Origin: Acanthaster planci
Lineage: Eukaryota; Echinodermata; Asteroidea; Valvatida; Acanthasteridae
Assembly: GCF_001949145.1 (NCBI RefSeq)
Contig: NW_019091660.1
Coordinates: 204,459-266,777 of the forward strand
Length of the DNA: 62,319 nt
Direction of reading: 5' to 3'
In this document: piece by piece, positions 59,295 through 62,319 of the stretch
Layout: each line of letters starts with the position of its first letter
Position numbering within the stretch: the first letter of the stretch is position 1
The notes under the pieces: generated by a model
What the model saw: only the letters and a program-made list of their open reading frames with translations
What the model was told of the DNA's origin: nothing
Databases searched by the model: none
Position numbers and translations under genes: made by a program

Positions 59295-61264
59295 CTAGGT
59301 GAAAAAAGAAGACATTGAAAGAATGCAACACGACAGGCCAAAAAAACCCGACCTATTCTATTTTGGTGGTGCAACCCTAATTTTTTTCTGAGGGGGAGGG
59401 TGAACATCTAAAATTAGAAATAAAAAAGAGTTTATTAAGTCTTACTTAATCAGACTGCTGGCTTCTCTTTAGGTACTGACATGACTGAAGAATTGATAAA
59501 AATGCAGAAACTATTCCTGACTACTCATTGAAATACATTGTCGTTAATCCTAACTACCCTCAGTCATCCAAAATACTTCGGCCGACTTTTGGAGGATTTT
59601 AAAGGATGGAAGATGCGGCTGATAGTTTATGCTTAGCCATGCATACATTTGTGCCTAGCTTGTACATGTATGTGAAATCACCCATACTGCTTCGGGATAC
59701 CATTTGCACTGCCTCAACATAACGACAAGACTTGCCACAAGATTTGGAAAGATACATGTACATGCAGTGGTCACCCGTCCAAGGAGCATATTCCAGAAAC
59801 AATGAAGGATTTTGGAGAACTGAGGATGAATGCATTTTGGGGCAGGGCAGTCAAAGGATTTTGAAGGATTGACGACGTGCCCCAGCGAAAAGGGCCTAGC
59901 GATTAGGCTCAATGAATCAGTTCCAAAAACATCAAATCTACATGCATTCCCTTCCAATAAATTAAGCCCAACAATAATAGTGAAAGTTGGCCTGTACTGG
60001 ATGACATTTCAATTTCTTGAAAAAACTCCTCGATGTCTGTTTTTTAGAAGGGGGTTACAGTGGAATGTCGCTATACCGAACACCGCTGTACCGAACACCG
60101 CTGTACCAAACACTCAGCTGTACCGAACGCCGCTATACCGAACACCGCTGTACCAAACACTCAGCTGTACCGAACGTCGCTATACCGAACACCGCTGTAC
60201 CGAACACCGCTGTACCGAACATCATCCTTGGCTCCCAATATTTTGTGCACAAAACCTACCGAACACTATGCAGTTGCTGTTTGTAATTCCCGAACGTCAA
60301 CGTGATAAAACAGTCAGGTTTTTATGCGGGAAAGTGACAAGTGGCCATTATTTCCCAAAGGATTAGAAGGGAAAGCCACTAGTTGTTGAAGAGTTAATTG
60401 TAATTAACTAGCTGAGAAACTGGGTACATTGGTCCGCACTTGTTCAAAGTTGTCTTCTAGTAACGGCTAGGGCACCCACAGTTAATCTGCTAACAGTATA
60501 AAACGGACACTGGTTTTGCGACTCCGCATGATAGGGTGTGGAAGAAAACCGCATGAAACACCGTGGCATTGCACTAACATTAGTCTAAAGAGGGCGCCGC
60601 TGATACACAAGCCACCGAGATTCGCCATGGAATGCATCAGAGATCAATCCTGAGTGGTAGCTTCACGACTTTCAGGATAAACTTGAAATCAAGTTCGTAA
60701 CTTAAGATTTAATAAAAAACAAAAGAATTAACAGATACATTTTTAGAAACCTTAAACATAAATGCAATAGCAAAACATCACAAAAATAGCGAACCATAGT
60801 ATCACAAGAGGGTGCACTTCAGTTAGACAAAAGAGGGCACTATTCAACATGGCAACGAAACGTTCGGCAGTAAATTTCCCAACGCCAAACATTTAGTGTG
60901 GACCCCGTCATGTTCGTTACAGCGGTGTTCCACCTTGAATAGATATTGGCGACTGAAATTCTGCAGTGACTCAAAATGTATGCCACCAAAGGCCACCGTA
61001 ACACATTAAAAAATTCTCAACAGTGAACAGACGAGGGATTTCTCTGGGAAATTTACAACTACGCTACAAAGCATTTGAACCATTTCATGGGGGAGGGAAG
61101 CAATGGCTTGAGGTTCCTTACTTCTCCTGTGCAGCTCTCTCCTCTTCCTCCTGCTCTTGTTTGTAGTCATACGGCTCCTCCTCTTTGTCCTCTCCGGACA
61201 GACCGATGGTCTTGGAGAGGCTGGACACTTGGTTCTTGACCATTGTCTTGCCCACTATATCCAT
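59096..61264 (-). CDS. cplx: Complexin with C-terminal CaaX box (113 aa, two coding exons)
   Basis: Coding exons 61264-61122 and 59294-59096 join through a split Lys codon (GAGAA|GTAAGG ... CACCTAG|A). Complexins are small cytosolic helices that bind assembled SNARE bundles and both clamp and promote synaptic vesicle fusion. Seen here: a flexible N terminus (MDIVGKTMVK), an accessory helix rich in Glu (EQEEEERAAQEK), and the central SNARE-binding helix ending in the family signature MREKYGLKE (about residues 69-77). The protein ends SSCLVM, a CaaX box predicted to be farnesylated, as in vertebrate complexin 3/4 and several invertebrate complexins. The ATG sits in CACCATGG, and the frame upstream closes at a TAG, which supports this start. 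A strong acceptor upstream shows a non-coding first exon outside or late in the window. Length is slightly below the 130-160 of vertebrate forms. Confidence 0.92.
60058..60937. mobile_element. Pogo/Tigger-like non-autonomous element in the complexin intron
   Basis: Left end, preceded by TA, reads CAGTGGAATGTCGCTATACC then GAACA; the right end read inversely is CAAGGTGGAACACCGCTGTA then ACGAACA. The CAGTGGAA...CG(C)TATAACGAACA-type terminus is characteristic of pogo-group (Tc1/mariner) elements. About 880 bp, no transposase frame. The right-hand TA is not evident. Confidence 0.5.
60067..60222. repeat. Tandem array of a 15-bp unit (gctgtaccgaacacc) within the pogo-like element
   Basis: About ten units of gctgtaccgaacacc/gctataccgaacacc with a longer-period variant containing ccaaacactcagctgta. 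The unit copies part of the terminal inverted repeat, so the array looks like amplification of the transposon end. Confidence 0.85.
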
Positions 61265-61308
61265 GGTGACGACTGCGTGGTAGAGGCCACTCTAACAGTA
61301 ACGGCAGA
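61122..61308 (-). CDS. cplx: Complexin exon with 5' UTR end and residues 1-47
   Basis: The exon opens after a pyrimidine-rich acceptor (TTTTTGTCTTTCTTTTTCAAACAG). Bases 61308-61265 are 5' UTR, and coding starts at 61264. Donor GAGAA|GTAAGG. The 5' UTR is therefore interrupted by an intron running beyond 61309. Confidence 0.85.
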
Positions 61309-62253
61309 CTGTTTGAAAAAGAAAGACAAAAATAAATGTCCAAACTGCAGAGAAGGTCCACTGCAGACATGTTCCTTCTGCCATGGTTGTTGAATTGAAT
61401 TGACTCATGGAGCAGTTTTGAGCTCTCAAATGTTGGTAACGCACATTTAATTCCAATTTGGGGAACTATTTGGGGAATTGGGTATTTGCTGCTGCTTTCT
61501 CTGAATAGGTTTAATTTCATGTATCAGAAGTCTGTTGTTTCTTGACTTTTTTTTTAACTTCACAAGCCCAATGACCGATAGCAGGTCAAGATAATAGGAA
61601 TAATGGCTCAAAGTGGACAAAAGAAGCACTTGAATGTCATCAGCTTTTAATCTGCCAAGAATCAAAGGTAATGCCACCTCTCAGGTACCAAGGCACATGT
61701 ACTTAACTAGAACTTCTTATGAATTTGAATTTCTCTCCTGTAATATGTGAAGAGACATCCAAGTTATACAAATGAAGTCCACCCTGTTCTGGAATGCTTT
61801 ATTCTGTCATCAGGGTAATTAAATTCCCGTCTTCCAAGGGAGAGCCTACCCAGATGACAACGGCAAAGGACAAAAAAAAGGTCTTATTTTCTTTCCCCTT
61901 CATAAAGATTATGCAATCAAATCCCTGAAAGTAAATCAACATAGACCATCAACAAGGGAGACAGGTGTATAAAGGCTTGATAGTTCTTTACAGGAGAAAG
62001 GAATGCCTAAAGAATGTGGGTCCAGTACAGTCAGACTAGACCTGGATGCCTAGACAAGCAGTGCATTTGTGAGTGTGATGGATGGTGCATTTCAAATTCC
62101 TCGGAAGTGCAGTTTTGCTCTTTGCATCCAACCCCATTATCCTATCCTCTACAATTCTACCCCCAGTATCCCAAATCTACATGTACCATGCCTACTTTGA
62201 CTCCATGCCTAATCCCATCTATCTCCAATCTCATATCCACCTCATCTTTCCAT
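61309..62253 (-). other. Complexin 5' UTR intron / upstream flank
   Basis: No exon recognised. Begins with the strong branch/pyrimidine region of the upstream intron. Confidence 0.55.
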
Positions 62254-62319
62254 CCATCTCCTACTCTGCCCCTTCCCCATCATCCTATCCATCTCCTACT
62301 CCGCCCCTCCCCATCATCC
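62254..62319. repeat. 35-bp C/T-rich minisatellite cut by the window end
   Basis: ccatctcctactctgcccct...ccccatcatcc begins at 62254 and 62289 with period 35; the array probably continues past the window. Confidence 0.75.

Larger units (their letters stand above)
59295..61121 (-). other. Complexin coding intron
   Basis: 1.8-kb intron whose second half is occupied by the pogo-like element at 60058-60937. The rest shows nothing notable. Confidence 0.7.

Noticed and set aside
59830-60366. 178-codon plus-strand open frame with repeats like NTAVPNTAVPN and TEHRCTEHRC
   Set aside because: It is the read-through of the 15-bp tandem array inside the pogo-like element; all three frames stay open because the unit lacks stops.

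Overview
Eukaryotic (animal) genomic DNA. Genes are split into short exons with canonical GT/AG introns, non-coding DNA dominates, and small inverted-repeat transposons are everywhere. The gene content (ADAM10-like, ISOC1/2-like, farnesylation-type complexin), the intron density, and the frequent taggcctac / acatgtacatgta words suggest a marine deuterostome, most likely an echinoderm. That assignment is inference; no ribosomal or mitochondrial marker is present.

Layout. (1) 1-10.5 kb: one minus-strand coding exon (2216-2351) of an ADAM10/kuzbanian-type metalloprotease, encoding the start of its prodomain. Around it lie intronic/upstream DNA holding a 9-bp-TSD element (3035-3528), a long-TIR MITE (3543-4069), a deleted LINE (5.2-6.4 kb), a Penelope-like remnant (about 6.9-7.1 kb) and a 126-bp tandem repeat (8.07-8.45 kb). 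(2) 10.6-24.2 kb: a complete 15-exon minus-strand gene for a 739-residue class-V aminotransferase / cysteine-desulfurase-like PLP enzyme. It has a readable core promoter (CRE, TATA, TCAGTT initiator), a uORF, a poly(A) signal and a long C-terminal extension. (3) 24.2-49.0 kb: no gene recognised. It contains several inverted-repeat elements, a tRNA-derived SINE with a 12-bp target duplication inside a 30-bp satellite array, RFX X-box and CRE motifs, and a CG-rich block at 44.7-45.3 kb. (4) 49.07-55.3 kb: a complete 5-exon plus-strand isochorismatase-domain gene (199 aa, ISOC1/2-like). Its first intron carries a 1.4-kb transposon (exact 8-bp TSD), into which a 64-bp perfect-hairpin transposon (exact 9-bp TSD) is nested. 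(5) 59.1-61.3 kb: a two-coding-exon minus-strand complexin gene (113 aa, CaaX box CLVM), convergent with the ISOC gene. Its intron holds a pogo-like element with a tandem-repeat array.

The genes do not form a pathway: extracellular protease, sulfur/PLP chemistry, small-molecule hydrolase and synaptic SNARE regulator are independent neighbours. The most interesting items are the PLP enzyme with its conserved two-cysteine loop and unrecognised C-terminal half, the nested and miniature transposons with exact target duplications, and recurring CTGANGA...GAAA hammerhead-like cores in repeats.
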